Positions 1-14,210 of a stretch of 64,000 bases of DNA are shown in pieces. Under the pieces are notes generated by a model. That model had not been told where the DNA came from. It ran no database searches and saw nothing but the letters and a program-made list of their open reading frames with translations. This DNA comes from Aulostomus chinensis. Lineage: Eukaryota; Chordata; Actinopteri; Syngnathiformes; Aulostomidae. Within the stretch, counting starts at the first letter, position 1. Every line of letters starts with the position of its first letter. A program made the translations under genes and the position numbers. The DNA lies in assembly GCA_037954235.1 (NCBI GenBank), contig JBBMOA010000003.1, positions 4,834,953 to 4,898,952 of the forward strand, read 5' to 3'.

Positions 1-3000
1 TTTGGTCGCTATTCGTTCAATCAGAAAAATATATCCCCCCCCCCTCCTTTCTGGCTTTTGGTTGTAAAAATGCAAATTTCAGTAGCTTAAAAAAATGCCG
101 TGTGAGGTTGGAAATGTGACTCTTTGAATTATAAAAAATGAGGGCATGGCAACTGATTTAGCATTCCCTTTTTTATTCTTTACACCCCCTCCAGCCTCTT
201 CATTCTATTTAACTACACTGCTTCACTCTCCATCCTCGCTGCTGTCCTGCTCTTATCTTGCAAGGCTGCTTTTATCCATCACCTACACCTCAACCATGAA
301 ATATGTTCTGCCAAAAAATGATCCACAATCAATATCTGAAACCGAATGCTATAACTCCTTTCAATAGCCTGTGGTCTGCTCATGATGAGAGCAGCAGCCC
401 CTTGTCTTTCACACCTTCCTCCTTCCCTCTCCCCTCAAAAAATATAAATCATGGCTACAGCCATTCAATGCATCTTCGGAATTCCCTGCCGTCTCGTTCA
501 CTGGCACCGGACATAGAGCTGTAAATAAAGGCTTAACGCTTTTTGACAAATGGCCTCAAATGCTACGCAGGCGTTCTGCATGTGACAGGGTGTTTTAGCA
601 CAAAGGAAGCAGCAAGGGCTAATCAAAGTCATCCCGGAGAATTCAGACGGCAGGACTTTACCCACACGTGTGTGAATAATTGCCCAAGAGGAGGGGTGGG
701 CTTCATTTGGGGGGAAATGTATGGGTGATTGTTAAAGTTGGCTAATGGTGCGGCAGTTTGAGCTTTAGTCATCCTCTCCCTCCCTCCTCCAGCCAGTCAA
801 ACAGTAAATCAACACACTGGTCAGAGTCTGGAGCAGCAGTTGCGGCAGCAGGACCCTCCCCCCTGGCTAATGCCAAAGCTAATAGCCCAATTAGTGGACT
901 AACGCAAAGTGAAGGGCTGAGTTTGCGTGCTGCTATTTGTGTTAGATTTGACTGATGGAGTCTTTGAAGTTACTTCTGATCTTTCCAAACTTTGCAAATG
1001 TTTGAATGTGGATGTTTAACAGATGTGGATGTCAAGTATGGCCGCTCAAAAGGCCTGATCCTGTTTCCTCAAGTTTATTGTTCGTCAATGTCTTTATTTA
1101 TTCCACATGAATGTCTATGACCCTCCTTAACATCAAATATTTGATGATTCATCCTGTACCCGTTGGCGTGTGCGTTACATTTGCATACATTCTGTATAAA
1201 AAGCAAACAAACATGTACACAGCTCACTTGTAACCAGCAGTGTGCCGCCTACACCCATCGTCAGCCAGCTTCCTTCACTTTCCTCCTGAAGCTGCAAACC
1301 CAAACAGAAAAAATGCTTTAGAGGAACAGTTTCAGTTCTCTGGTTGCTGATCGGTCCCAAAGCTCCTGAGGGCATTCAAGATGTCGTGCATCCTCCGGAC
1401 AGGTGTCCCCTAAATGTCTTTCCCAAAACCACCGGGATCAAATCTGCCTTTCTAATAGCACTTGAGCACCGAGTCATACAGGCATCGGTCAAAATATTGA
1501 CATCAGCTGTAACTTTGTATGACAGATTTTTTAAAAAATCTACATCTTTTATAGGGATTAGATCAACGTGTCACACTGCATGGTGTCTGAGGTGGGCTCT
1601 GACAGCTTAATGAAAGACCACATGCGGTCCAGTGTTTTCACAGACCAGTGTGTGTGACAGATCAGCAGTGTGGCGCTGGAGTCAGAGAGGAGCAGTGTGA
1701 GGACGACAGGGACAGACCAAATAAAAACAACAGGAGCCTTTACCGCTCCCTGATATCCTCTCCTCCCTAATTAAACAGACGAAGGAAATAACATTTTACG
1801 CGGCGCAGTGGAAGAGCGTGCGTGTGCTACAGGTCCCTCTGGAACTGTGAGTGCTTTTTCCTCTTCTTCTTTAACATTTTTCAACAAAAAAAAAATAATG
1901 ATTGGAGTGATGTGGGTTGGAGAGATCATAAAACCACCCAGATTATAAAAAAAAAACAAATGGGAAAAAAAGGCATGTGAATGAATGAAGTCAGTCTTAT
2001 TATTGTTCATGCTACAAGCCCACGTGAGCTAACAAGGACACCGCTAATTCATACGAGGAAGGTCCATAGAACGGTGCTCACAGTTTGAAACTACAAAGAA
2101 GATAATAAAAGCAACGTCTGAAATCATCGCTAGCGAAGCACAGAGCTCACATACGTTCTTTTGACTTCTCCTCCAGGCTTTTTGGACAAAGTTAGCAGAC
2201 TTGAACACATCAAAATTAAAATGCTGTCGTTTGTCATCCTGCCAGTGAATTTCAGGTTTTTGTTGATGATCTCTGTCAGGCCATCATATTTTGTACAGTA
2301 AAATTTTTTTTTTTTTTTAAATTGAGACTCATTTTCCCCCTTCGCCCAAATTACGTAACACACACAATCTGTTTTCCTCTGGAACAGTTTTGAATTGAGC
2401 AACGACAACAGCCAGAGGAGGAACACCGGAGCTCTCAGCTGAGCAACCACAGATCTTTGACTGAGACAGAACTCAGAGCCAAATTCCTGTTTCATTTTCA
2501 CAAACTGGTCTAAATTTTAGTTTTGACAACACCTTTGTGACAAATACAAGATGAAAAAAAACAGGATCTAAGGCATATTTGATATTATGTAAAAAACTGT
2601 TACATAAGTGAATTGCAGTAAAATAAAAAGTTGAACAACTTAGTTGAAATTTAGTTGAACAGAATACATTAAATATGACCACAGAGAGATTTAAGCTCAA
2701 TTTAAGCATGTAGATAGTGCAGTAGATTTAAAGTGCACGATAAAAGGATCCTTATTACACCAAGCATTCATGTTTAATCAACACATTAAAGCCACCATTC
2801 CTGGTAACCTTTATTGCGGCTGACAAGGTAAGACAAATTCATTGTGCAGGTTCGAGTTCATGAAGCAGCCACACGAGTGGAGGCTGCACTGATTGCGGTT
2901 GGTGTCTCGGGGTGTTTCACCATAGAAACAGGACGATGCTCAGCCTGCATGTGCATATGCAAACACTTCCTGTTAAAAAGTAGCAGGTTGCTTCAGCTTA

Positions 3001-3738
3001 AGCTGAGAACCAACACAACATATTTGCATTATTAAAAAACAAATGGCTGTTTTTCAGAAAATTACAATTTTCTCACTTGACGAAGGCAAGTTTATGAAGC
3101 CGATCGCATTAAAACAGTAACAGGAGGCGAAGAACTCATCGTACTCTTGAAAATAAAGTGACTGAACAGCAGACCGGTCCAGTTAACACGGCACAGACAG
3201 TCGAACTCTGGACTGATGACACGTGAACGCACGAGCAGGGGAGGAGCTGATTGGATGAGCGACAGTAGGAACAGAGCTGAGGATGGATGAGGTGGCACAG
3301 GTGAACACAGAAACAGACGGAGACAGGAAGTGAGGCACACAGCGACACAGGAAGGAGGTATAATGGGAAAATAAAATAAGAGCAAACAAAGCGGTTTGAT
3401 CAAACTTGAGAGAGGAGAACACGATACTTCTATGACAAACAAACAAGGAACACAAACGTCACTAAAAAGTCCAAAATCAGCCCACACCGGGCTGATTACT
3501 TTCCTCACGTTAACCGTGCGCTTTTTAATTTTAAATAACCAAATGAACGAGGTTTACCTTCTGTGCCTCCTTGAAAAACCAAACTGTTTTACATCATGAT
3601 AATGACCACATTGTGATGTGCCTCTGCATTCACCACAAGCTGCAGTGTGGCTGAGAGTGAGTCCACCAGAGTGGAGGAGTGTGTTCGTGTTTAAACAGTC
3701 TGATAGCTGTGTCCTTCAGAAAATAAGAGCAAAGGCAT
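1..3738. other. Intron, no gene seen
   Basis: Non-coding. It holds a C10 run (35-44), short A/T runs, and one balanced stretch at 740-960 with AAGCTAATAGCCCAATTAG that could be regulatory. The 138-codon minus frame at 3092-3508 has no family resemblance. Confidence 0.6.
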
Positions 3739-3767
3739 CACACACACACACACGCACACACACACAC
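3739..3767 (+). repeat. (CA)n microsatellite, one interruption
   Basis: About 29 bases of CA with a single CG at the middle. Confidence 0.9.
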
Positions 3768-4956
3768 GAGCAGCATCATGTACACTCGTAGACGAGACAT
3801 CTTAGGAGTCACTGGATTCAGCTCAGGTGACAATGGCGACACACCAGACATAACAGCATTTTCTACTGACTTTCACCAGAATAAATTAATTGTGGGAGTG
3901 AGCAATAATCAGATTAAGACTTGAAGTATTCTGATTCTAGTCACATTATTCAAGTGTGTTGTACATAATGTATGCATTTTAAACTCAATATTAAAGCCTC
4001 CCAGAGTTCACGGCGCTGTTTTGTGGTATTTGGCTATTTTTGAAGTCCATTCATCCTCTGTGGAAACCCCTGTCGTCTCCCGTGTATCTGCAAAGCTCCC
4101 TCCTTGAAATACCTCCCCTGCATTTCCCTCAAGCTCATCAGCAGACATTCCTATTATCACCTGTGTCTTACATGACATCACTCACACCAGATGTATGAGG
4201 CGTCAAGCGTTCTGGACATCAGTTTCAGTGACTGCTTGAATTCCTGATTTTTACTTGTAGGTTCAGTGTTTTCTCCATGGTGGTATTGCTACCTTGTGGT
4301 ATTTATATGCTAATGTATGTGGTCTTGAGGACTGATTCTTGAAGTCTAAAGTAGCACATACTGATTTCAAGCCTCCTGGTTTTTGAATTTCAGTTTTTGG
4401 TGTATAAAAGGCAGTCACCTGCCAACATCTAAAGGTACTTTTAAAAAAAAAATACATATATGCATGTAAAAGTATGCTCAACTAGCAGCAGAAATGTCTG
4501 GGACCATTTTAATTAGAGTCCCACGGGTTCCCTCAGTCAGCTCCCTCCTACCTCCTACAGCCTGGTGCCACAGCAGAGCAGAAAAGGGAAATATCCCTGA
4601 GGAAATGCTGCTCCCGTCTCATCTGAGCAGCACTGTGGCAGCCATCGACTCAAATCTCCTCCCTCGTGGGAATGCACCGGTGTGCCCTCAGCCAAGGGTA
4701 CTTAACCCTCAAAGGCTTAAACACATGGAAATAGATAAGGGTGGAATTATAGGTGGATTCTATGGAGAATAGGTGTGTGGCGTGCACCGCAGAGATAGGA
4801 CAAAGTTCCTGGAGAGGCTGGAATGTCGACTTAAAACAATCCTGTCTGTCTTAATCTTTCTTCTCTATGTTGCGTGACCTCGAGTTTGACCCCACTATCA
4901 CCCTTTCTCTCTCTGTTCACATCTCGTCTTGACTGAAATGCTGTGAGGGTTTTTTA

Positions 4957-4976
4957 GTGTGTGTGTGTGTGTGTGT
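4957..4976 (+). repeat. (GT)10 microsatellite
   Basis: Twenty bases of perfect GT. Confidence 0.9.
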
Positions 4977-5829
4977 TGAATTATCAGCACATCTGTTTCC
5001 AGTTTTATCAGCTTCATTTGCAGGCTGGTGGGGTCCAGATCCTGGGGACTTTCCTAGCTTGCTGCACACTGGCCGTCCATCATGATTCAGCGAGATCCAC
5101 CTCACACCCTCAGCTAAACTCACTGGACCTCATTTGTCAAGAGCCTCAAACATTTTAAATGCAAAGTCTTGACAGGTCCTGGGCCAGAATTTAAAGTGTT
5201 GTTTGTGTACTCCCTATCTGCAGTGCTATGCACTAATTGCAGTGCTTTTGCACTTCACCTCCCAGGGATCATTTGTCAATCAAAGCGTCGCATCCACCGT
5301 GGGATTTTTCCTACGAAAATTCTGGTGATGCAGTTTCAGTCTCTGTGGAAGAGCTTTTCTGTCTTCAGCCCTGTAAGCTGCTGCTTCTTGTCCTTAACAC
5401 TTGTTTAGTTATCACAATAGAAAATCCATCCATTCAATAGCTGCTCCTGCTTTGTCTGACTCGGAGCACCCAAATGCTTACATGCAGTTCTACAATGGCC
5501 GCAGCCCCCTCAGTCCCATCTAAAGCCTCACACTCATGCAGGGGTCACAAGTGCAGCGCTTGTATTCAGGAATGACAAGGGCAGCGCAGTTCGTCTGAAT
5601 TTAATCAAAATTGTAAAACGGACAACTGCAATTTTCAAATTGAAGAAAGATGCGATGTTTATTATGTAATGATACCATTTTAAATCTTTTTTTATGACAC
5701 GGAGAGAGCATTTCTTTCCTTCAGAAAATGAACTCACGGTCACAGGGAGCTGATGCTTACCCAGAATACACTGGATGACAGGCACAGAGAGCAGATTCTC
5801 CAGAGGTCACCTGCTTATCATCGGAATGA

Positions 5830-5834
<5 letters not shown>

Positions 5835-5900
<66 letters not shown>
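5835..5900 (+). repeat. (CA)33 microsatellite
   Basis: Sixty-six bases of uninterrupted CA. It creates a false His-Thr open frame. Confidence 0.97.
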
Positions 5901-5903
<3 letters not shown>

Positions 5904-7802
5904 TCACTAAATGTGGCATCTCAGTGTGATAAAGGTGCTTGTTTTGTAACTTTTGCTTACTGGCAGTCTGATAGATTATTTTACGGATCTAAAACCACAA
6001 AGTAGTGTGTTTTTTTTTCTTCTTTGCTTGGAATGAGTAAAATAACTTAAAATAAGCTGAAGGAGGCAAACGTGTACCCTTTGAAGTAAACACTGGTTCC
6101 TCTATTTTTGAGTGCATGAGAAGCTACCTCTCAGTATAATCTCTACCCAGGACTAAGTATTAGTGCTACGTATACCAGGTAGGTTGGCGACAGAAAAATA
6201 CATATGAAGATTAAATCCGTTTGCTGCTACAGTACCATTCAGTTCAGCCTTCTTAGTGAAATACCATGAACACTATTTTGTAAAATGCAAATAATCAAAA
6301 AAATGCAAACCTTATTCCATAGCATGATATGGGATTCTTCACTCCAGTGGTTTCATCATATTTAAAGAACACCAATGCCTGCAAGCCCTGGATGGTTTGG
6401 GGGAAAATGTCAGCGCGTGACAGGCTCAGGTTAGTGTGGGAGGAGCTGTGGCATGGTCAGGGGGGCAGGAACGCAGCATCATACAGCAGTTCTCACAGTT
6501 TCAGCTTAGCTCGATGCTATCAGGCGAGTGGTGGCTCTTTCATTCCTCCTCCGAGCTCTGAAAGTTACTGCGCTGAGGAATACGACGTGACTGCAGGAGA
6601 CTCCTGCTAGCTTGTAGTGCTGCTAGATGTTAGCTTGGAATGCTTAGGACGGCGTCCCTTTGTACCCTTATGGAGAAAACTAAGAAGAGAAAAACAAGAC
6701 CCATAGCCACACGGGTGGGTCTTGTTAAATTCTGTTGTTTCCTTTGCAGCCATGTTACATCGGCGTGGTACTCAACTAATATGAACCAGTTTTAATGTAC
6801 CAGTATCCTGCAAATGTTAAGAGGGTTAGTAGGGCAGGGGCTCAACAGGAAGGATGAGTTATCTAGGCAAAAGGGTCCACATGGGTCCGTTCTGTTCTTG
6901 AAAAACCATGAGTCTGCAGCTCCAAATACTAATCAGTCGTATCAACATTATTATCATTGCATTAAATAGGTTTGATGTTTGAGACAGGAAGTATGACCTG
7001 TACCATCTCCTTGTTTGGGTTTACCTATTTTAGGATTAAGTCGGTCTTTAAATCAATTTGAGCTTTGACTGTGACCTTAAAAAACTAAAGTACTGTAATA
7101 CAAATTAGGTGAATAGTCCTTCTCTAGCAACTCTCAATGCCAACTACCAGCTAACATCACACTGTCTTGTCACCTTACTTGCAGACACCTTTACATTTTC
7201 TTTTTTTCGACACATCCAAAAGTGCCTGGTGCTTGTAACGTTTATATTTTCCTTTTACAAGCTAATTATCTGTTCTCCCGGTTCCTTCTGAATTTAAATG
7301 GACTCTAGGGATTTCCAGTGTATTCGTTTTGGCAAGGTTTGCATATTTGCAATCCAGACTCACACCTCAGTAACAGGATCTTTCCTTTCATTCCTTTCAG
7401 TTTGTCATTGTCTTTCCAGCACATAATTCATACAAGAAAAAAGAAAGGTAGACCTGTTAAAAAATAATTTGATATTCTTAGATATTGCACATGCATTTAG
7501 AGCGGATGCATTTACTGTCGCTCTTTGGGTGAATGTGTGAAGTGACTAATTGCGGTTGTCTGCCTGTCCAAAGGGCCTAAATATATCTGTGTGGCAGACT
7601 TCATGTACAGATGGCAGAAAGTCTGCTGCCTTTTTAAAAACTGCATCATGTTACTATGTCCTGCAAAAAGATTTCAAACAGAAAATGATTCAAATGATAA
7701 ATGAAGCCAAATCTGTCAGTGAAAACCACAATCAGGAATTTAGAAACTTGCAAACAAGCACAATGACACCAAATGAGACTCCATAGGTTGCTTCAACATT
7801 AA

Positions 7803-8435
7803 AGCAATACTTCACCCACTTTCAAATCTTGGGCTCACAAAGACGTTTTTCCATGACTTCTTTGTGACTGTAGAGCGCAGAAAGAGCCAGCGATGGAACT
7901 TTAACCTGAAGCTAACGTTGACTTGACGGCTAACAGCAGCTACAGTACCAAAACAACTGGGTATAATCCGTGTCTTCTTTATCCGATCGTACGCTCAATA
8001 ATCCCCAAATACTTGAGTTGAGCTACGTAGTGCAGCACTTGCTCACAGTAGTTGTTGCATTCAATTCAACCAACTTGCTCGCCTGCCGGTGCTTGTTCAC
8101 AATGGCACCGAACTGGAAGTCATCACGCTGAACTCCCAAGTACGAGGCCAGTTGTGAGGACATGGAAGTCATGCATCAGTGGCGCAGTTTCTTTATTGCT
8201 AAATGTTACCTTTGTACTTCTAACGACTCGATTTTTTCTTCAAAAATAAGTCTCACAAACTTTTGTTTCCCACACAGTTTTGTTTTTTTTTTTCCTGCAG
8301 TAATCCTAAATCCAGTGTAATCCCTATGGCTTTTGGTGGAGGGAATCCATGCCGATGCTAACTTCTAGGTCGGCCCTCCAAAATACGTCATCCCTGCAGC
8401 ACTCTGTAGCCCAAAAGATTCCAACAGCAGTTGCT
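7803..8435. mobile_element. Non-autonomous DNA element flanked by TTAA
   Basis: The block starts TTAA-AGCAA (7799-7807) and ends TTGCT-TTAA (8431-8439). The ends form imperfect inverted repeats that share TTAAAGCAA and an AATCTTGGGCT-like stretch (left 7826-7836; right the complement of 8409-8422). TTAA flanks recall piggyBac, but the terminal bases are not the usual CCC, so the class is open. The right third (about 8265-8412) is repeated, diverged, at 56425-56560. No coding capacity. Confidence 0.5.
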
Positions 8436-8439
8436 TTAA

Positions 8440-9231
8440 AATAATGATACGTTTGGATGTGTTTGCAGAGGGCTATCAGCTAACCCCTGCCACCTCTTCT
8501 CCCCTTCAAACATAACTCGACTCCTGTTTGAGCAGGAGACCAGAGAGAACAATGTTTTGAAAAGAGAATGTTTGTTCAGCTCTCAGTGCTTTTCTCGCTC
8601 CTAGCTGAAGATCTGCAGTTGGAAGTTCCCGTGTATAAATTCAGATATCTCCTTATTTTATTATTTAATGTTTACTTGGGTAGTATGAGGTATTGCTGAT
8701 GAGAACCCATCAGTTGTTTTTTTGTTTTTTTTTAATTTTGATGCTTCATAATAAAATCTCTAAACACTCAAATAACAGGGGACTTTTTAATTGTGCAGAA
8801 TTTGCAAGAAGCCAAGTGTGTTTATTGACAGTTTTCCAGCAGCTCCTTTGACCGGGAGTCACAGCCGGGGATCAGCCTGCTGCTGCTTTTAAATGTCATC
8901 GAGTCAAGCCAAGTGCATCATCAGTGAACGACACGAGCGGGTAGCCCTGGTGTGATGATGACTCACATATCTGGAGACGCACCAAGTCAAGTCACAGCAG
9001 CATGTGTATCTATGAGGGCAGTTGATGAGTTTTTCCTCTGTGGGCCACAGGAGGCAGTAATGAGAGCACATTGACACACGCATGACTGGCCACTTCACCT
9101 CAAAATAGATGGATAGGACCCTACCTGTCCCTCCACGTGTCCCATCTGTCTTATTATTTCATATCTATGTCTAATATTTGTTTACTAAGGTGTTAGTAGA
9201 GTGCATTTGTTCAAGTGCATTATTAGTTTTA
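8440..9231. other. Intron between the TTAA element and the TATC array
   Basis: Nothing recognised. Contains T-rich runs near 8717-8736. Confidence 0.6.
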
Positions 9232-10187
<956 letters not shown>

Positions 10188-11529
10188 GATGGAACTCAGC
10201 AACAAGCAAGTGACCAAAAAGCCCGTTTCAACGCCTTTTAATTAACATTTAAAAGAATAGCCTGTGTTCTCCCCCTGTGGATGATCTCCATAGTTTTGCT
10301 TCTGCTTTTAAACGTACAAATAATGACCAGTACAATGACATTTGTAGGCCGACCAGGAAGTCAGCGCCACCACGGGTCGCCTCAGCCAATCCTCATGCAT
10401 GCTATTAATGGAAATATTTATGCTGAAGTATATCTTCAATATCTTAAGCTAGGGTCAAACACACAGACAAGGAAATTCTTTATTTCTTGATAACAAGCCT
10501 CATTATTGTGCCAATCTATACTGCAACTCTACTTAAAAAAGAAAGCTAGCTGAATTGAACTGACTCAGTGGAACAATTCCAGGTTCCTCGTATATGAGTT
10601 TATGTTTCTGTATATTGGTATATTCAGTTGTATGTGAGGTAGTTGATCTCTGGGTTTATGTGCCATTGACCAGCGCAGAGTTTCAATTGAATTTACATAA
10701 AACCACTCTTCCATGGGGGCTTGGTGATGGATTAAAGTGCAACATTCAAAGTACCTCTGTACACTCCTCCACTGTGAGGTTCTATTGCAGTAAACATCCT
10801 TGTCACCATTTTTTCCTCCCTCTCTTTTCCCTCGTCAGGCGTGTTAAATCAGTGATGGGCGATCATGTTCTGCAGATTCTCATTTCAAGCAAATGCCACA
10901 GCGGCTTATTTCACTGATTACTTTTACCCTCTCTCTAGTTGGAAGGTAATCAGCGAGGGTCTCACACATTGTTGCCAACCTCTGATCTAAAAGATGTTTT
11001 CAGTGGCTATGGAATCTTTTTTTTTTTTTGCGAGTGTGAAAATGGCTGGAAAAGATTATTGATTTTTTTTTTCCCCCTTGAAATTTGAATAATATTCAGG
11101 CGTGTATATTCAAGTGGGGATACACAGATCAGACTTTTTCTTGTCTGATACAATTAGCGTGGCACATTTGTGAAATCCTCCAGTTCCAGCTGGCACACTT
11201 TCTGCGCCGTCCTCCCTCTTTGCTGTCGTATATCCTCCTCCCTTCATCTCTCTCTCCACCATTTGTCCCCGTCACCTTTCTCCCGTTTACCTCCCCCCTG
11301 TCAGATAACACAATGGCTGTAGTGCAACGTATGACTTACTGCATGTACTCAATGCGTCTTTGTGTATACTCCAGGTTTAAAGCACCATCGCGTCCTCTCG
11401 GATATATTTACAGTATTAGTATGATATCTGCAAACGGAAGCCAAGCTCTCTGATAGAAGGGCTGTGGGCTACTCTGCTCCTTTATTTCGAGGATGATTTT
11501 TTTATAACCTCTACCCTCAAACCTAGCAC

Positions 11530-11660
11530 CTCTGGGATGAAATGAAATTACATGAGCCAGGTCTTATTTAGCATCACTCAGCATCAATGTTAGACCTCAC
11601 TAATGCAGATTATGCAGCTTGAGGCGCCTCTTTGCTAAAATTAGCAGCCTGTCCTCCCCA
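11530..11660. promoter_or_regulatory. Candidate conserved non-coding block
   Basis: Balanced, non-repetitive sequence with AP-1-like and homeodomain-like words (GCATCACTCAGCATCAATG, CTAATGCAGATTATGCAG). Weak call; conservation untested. Confidence 0.22.
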
Positions 11661-11727
11661 GAAGAGTGAGCAGAGAGGTTGTAAATACAAGTGGCAGAAA
11701 CGACCTTCAATCATTGAAACGTGACCG

Positions 11728-11745
11728 ATGCCATCTAGTGGCTGC
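11728..11745 (+). promoter_or_regulatory. CTCF-like motif in intron 1
   Basis: GATGCCATCTAGTGGCTG resembles the core of CTCF sites of the CCATCTAGTGGC type. A single short match; binding not shown. Confidence 0.3.
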
Positions 11746-12819
11746 ATTAATTATGACCACAGGACAGTTGGGAGTCACACCGGGTCAGTAAAAGGGGATT
11801 CAAAATCCATACATGAAGGTGGAGTGGTGGGTGGATGGGTGACTGGCTATCAGCCGCTGATGTTTGATACTGTTTAACAGGATATTTTGATAATGTATGC
11901 TGCCGACGAGGAGCGGATGAAGTTAGCACTGGAACAATAAAACATATATTGCTGTTTGGGCAGGACGGCTGGTTGAATATTAACTGTGCGCCTTTGTGAG
12001 CCCTCATAAAAGCTGAGTTCTATGGAATAGCCTCATGTGTACACATGCATGTACAGTAGTGTTGGTGACTGCAGTGATGGTTTCAGCGGTTGTTAGAATA
12101 TCAGGTCATCTTCATGTTTGTGGGTAGAACGTACTTGCTGTCTAGCTTGTTTGTGCTAGCAGTGTCTACAGTTTATCTGGACTGCAGGATGTGGCAAAGG
12201 CTCATTTTTTCAGTGTATTCTAGGGAAGCACATAGTTGCGAGTCAGCTGAATTTGCAAGATCGAGGAGTGATTCAGCCGTAACAGCAGCATGACTGTTGA
12301 ATGAAGAGCAAAGAGCAAAGAACACCACTGAATGCTTTTCCCCGTGCTAAACAAAAGGTTTCCACTCTTCTACCATCTGCTCTCTTCTTCCATGTGAATT
12401 TTCTGATCAGATTCTTTGCTTTGCCAATCACAGATGCTAATAAACGGCTCGTCCAATCACCTCCCGAGTATTTCATCTCAGATGCTTTTGTGAAACAAAC
12501 GAGGTGATGTGTCTGGTGAGGGACATACTAAAGTGAAAATGAACAGCAAATACATCAGAGGTCACAGAGATTACACAGTAACAGATATACACGCCACTGA
12601 GGCCCAGACATATGTGAGATACCATCTTTGTTGCTGGGCTGCGCTACAGCAACTATAAGTTCACTGGAATCAGGATGTGTGAAGAGATGAACTCTCTATT
12701 TTTTTCTTCTAATTAGTCTGAGGTCTGGTCTTTCTGGTCTTAAATTGGTTTGGAATTATCTTGCAGACCTGCAAAAGAGGTCCTTCTCACCACAGTCATA
12801 TTGACATATCATTGCCGGG

Positions 12820-12930
12820 TAAACACTGGTGTAATTGGTCAAATTAATTACAGTCCACCTAATGTAAAGGGAGGGGGCGGCAGCGGCATAATTAATGTTA
12901 TTAATTGTACCTGTGTTTACTCCGCAGAGT
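12820..12930. promoter_or_regulatory. Candidate homeodomain-site cluster
   Basis: TGTAATTGGTCAAATTAATT at 12828-12847 and ATAATTAATGTTATTAATTG at 12888-12907 flank a GC-rich centre (GGGAGGGGGCGGCAGCGGC). Several TAATTA cores on both sides of a GC box suggest a regulatory module. Inference only. Confidence 0.3.
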
Positions 12931-14149
12931 GAGGGACTATAATGTGAACCCCACTTTCCAGCCAATAAGGAATAAATTAAAGCTCACAGTAAAGACGCGC
13001 CTCACTTTTACCTGCTTGGTTATTCAGGTACGGCTGAACAAGATTGGCTGCCGGGGTTTGAATAAAAGACAAGGATTTTTACTGAGTTACAGGCCAGATG
13101 TCATGGTGTTATTACTGCACAGTGAAATCAATAGGGACTGACTGGCTTCACTCACACATATTACACACTCTCCACTCCACTCAAATCAGTCGACTTGTTC
13201 TCCGTCATTAGTCTCAGCTAGGCAGCTGCTTCTTTTCCTCTCTCCTCCATCGTCTCATTTGTCTCTGGCTGCCTCACTCCCGGCTCTTCCTTATGTTCCA
13301 TATGCATAATCTGTTCGTTGGCTCAAGCGAGTGAAATCCAGTTTTGCTGCTACTGGTGGAAGGCTTGCAGGAAGCTGTAATCAATACTGGGGAGCCATGC
13401 AGCCATTATGGAAATTGAGTGACAATAAAATGAGCTGTGCTGGGTAAATGGGGCTGATTGCTCTGAAAAAAGAAAAGAAAAGAAAAAAAAAAGCTCTGAC
13501 AATGTGGCCGTGTTTACCATATCTGTCACCTTCTTCAAATAATCGAGTCATTTTTCCAAGTTTTCAGAAAACACAAAAAAACGGGATACAAAATATCAGA
13601 AAGAGTTTTTTTCTGCAAAAAAAATAAAGTCAAAAAATAGCTCAGGCAATTATGGTGAGAAGGTGAAGCTGTTAGATTATTGCCAATGTCATTATTTATT
13701 CTTGATTAAAATACAAGTTCTTTTAAATGAGTGTGCTTTATTACATTATTAATATAAATGGGAGCTGAAATCGAATGATTGTGAACACTAGAAAATTAAT
13801 CAGGCACTGTTTGGTTTATCAAACAGGAACGCTGAGCAAACTGCTAATTTAAGCTGTGAGTATTTCCCATTTTGTGTGTGTAATCATTGTAAATTTGATA
13901 TTTTGGGGTTTTTGACTGCGGTTACAACAAACAGGCATGAGACATCAGTTAATCGCAAAGCTAACGAGAAACATGCACTTCTTCGTACATATTTCCACTG
14001 TGGTCTGTGTAACACCTCCTGAGAAATCACCCTGAAAGGAGTGGTCTAAGGGAGCGCAGCTGTGCGTTGGTGCTCAGGGTGGACTGGTCCATCACTGGCT
14101 CCTGCTCATTACACCACGCAGGGATGTCCTTCCATGATAACAAGAGCTC

Positions 14150-14210
14150 AGATGAAGTTTGATTGACAGAAATGTCAGAAATCAGATCAGCTGATCTGAA
14201 TAGGTTGCCA
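14150..14210. promoter_or_regulatory. TALE/E-box cluster with an 18-bp perfect palindrome
   Basis: Within 40 bases: TGATTGACAG (14160-14169, the PBX-MEIS composite consensus), a second TGTCAG half-site (14174-14179), and the perfect palindrome TCAGATCAGCTGATCTGA (14182-14199) centred on the E-box CAGCTG. Enhancer role is inferred from motif density only. Confidence 0.35.

Larger units (their letters stand above)
3768..7798. other. Intron, no gene seen
   Basis: Apart from the GT and CA tracts listed, I see no repeat family, exon or RNA gene. Open frames here are short and lack splice or codon signal. Confidence 0.6.
10188..13999. other. Intron, with candidate regulatory blocks
   Basis: Contains the blocks at 11530 and 12820 and the CTCF-like motif at 11728. 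A small inverted pair TGATTAC/GTAATCA lies at 10915-10952. A purine AAAAG tract lies at 13466-13491. No gene seen. Confidence 0.55.

Noticed and set aside
3092..3508. 138-codon hydrophobic frame on the minus strand
   Set aside because: Looks like chance in pyrimidine-rich sequence; no domain, no splice pair, overlapping frames of similar length.
5426..5470. Possible SINE tail (AATCCATCCATTCAATAG)
   Set aside because: Too short and diverged; no duplication found.
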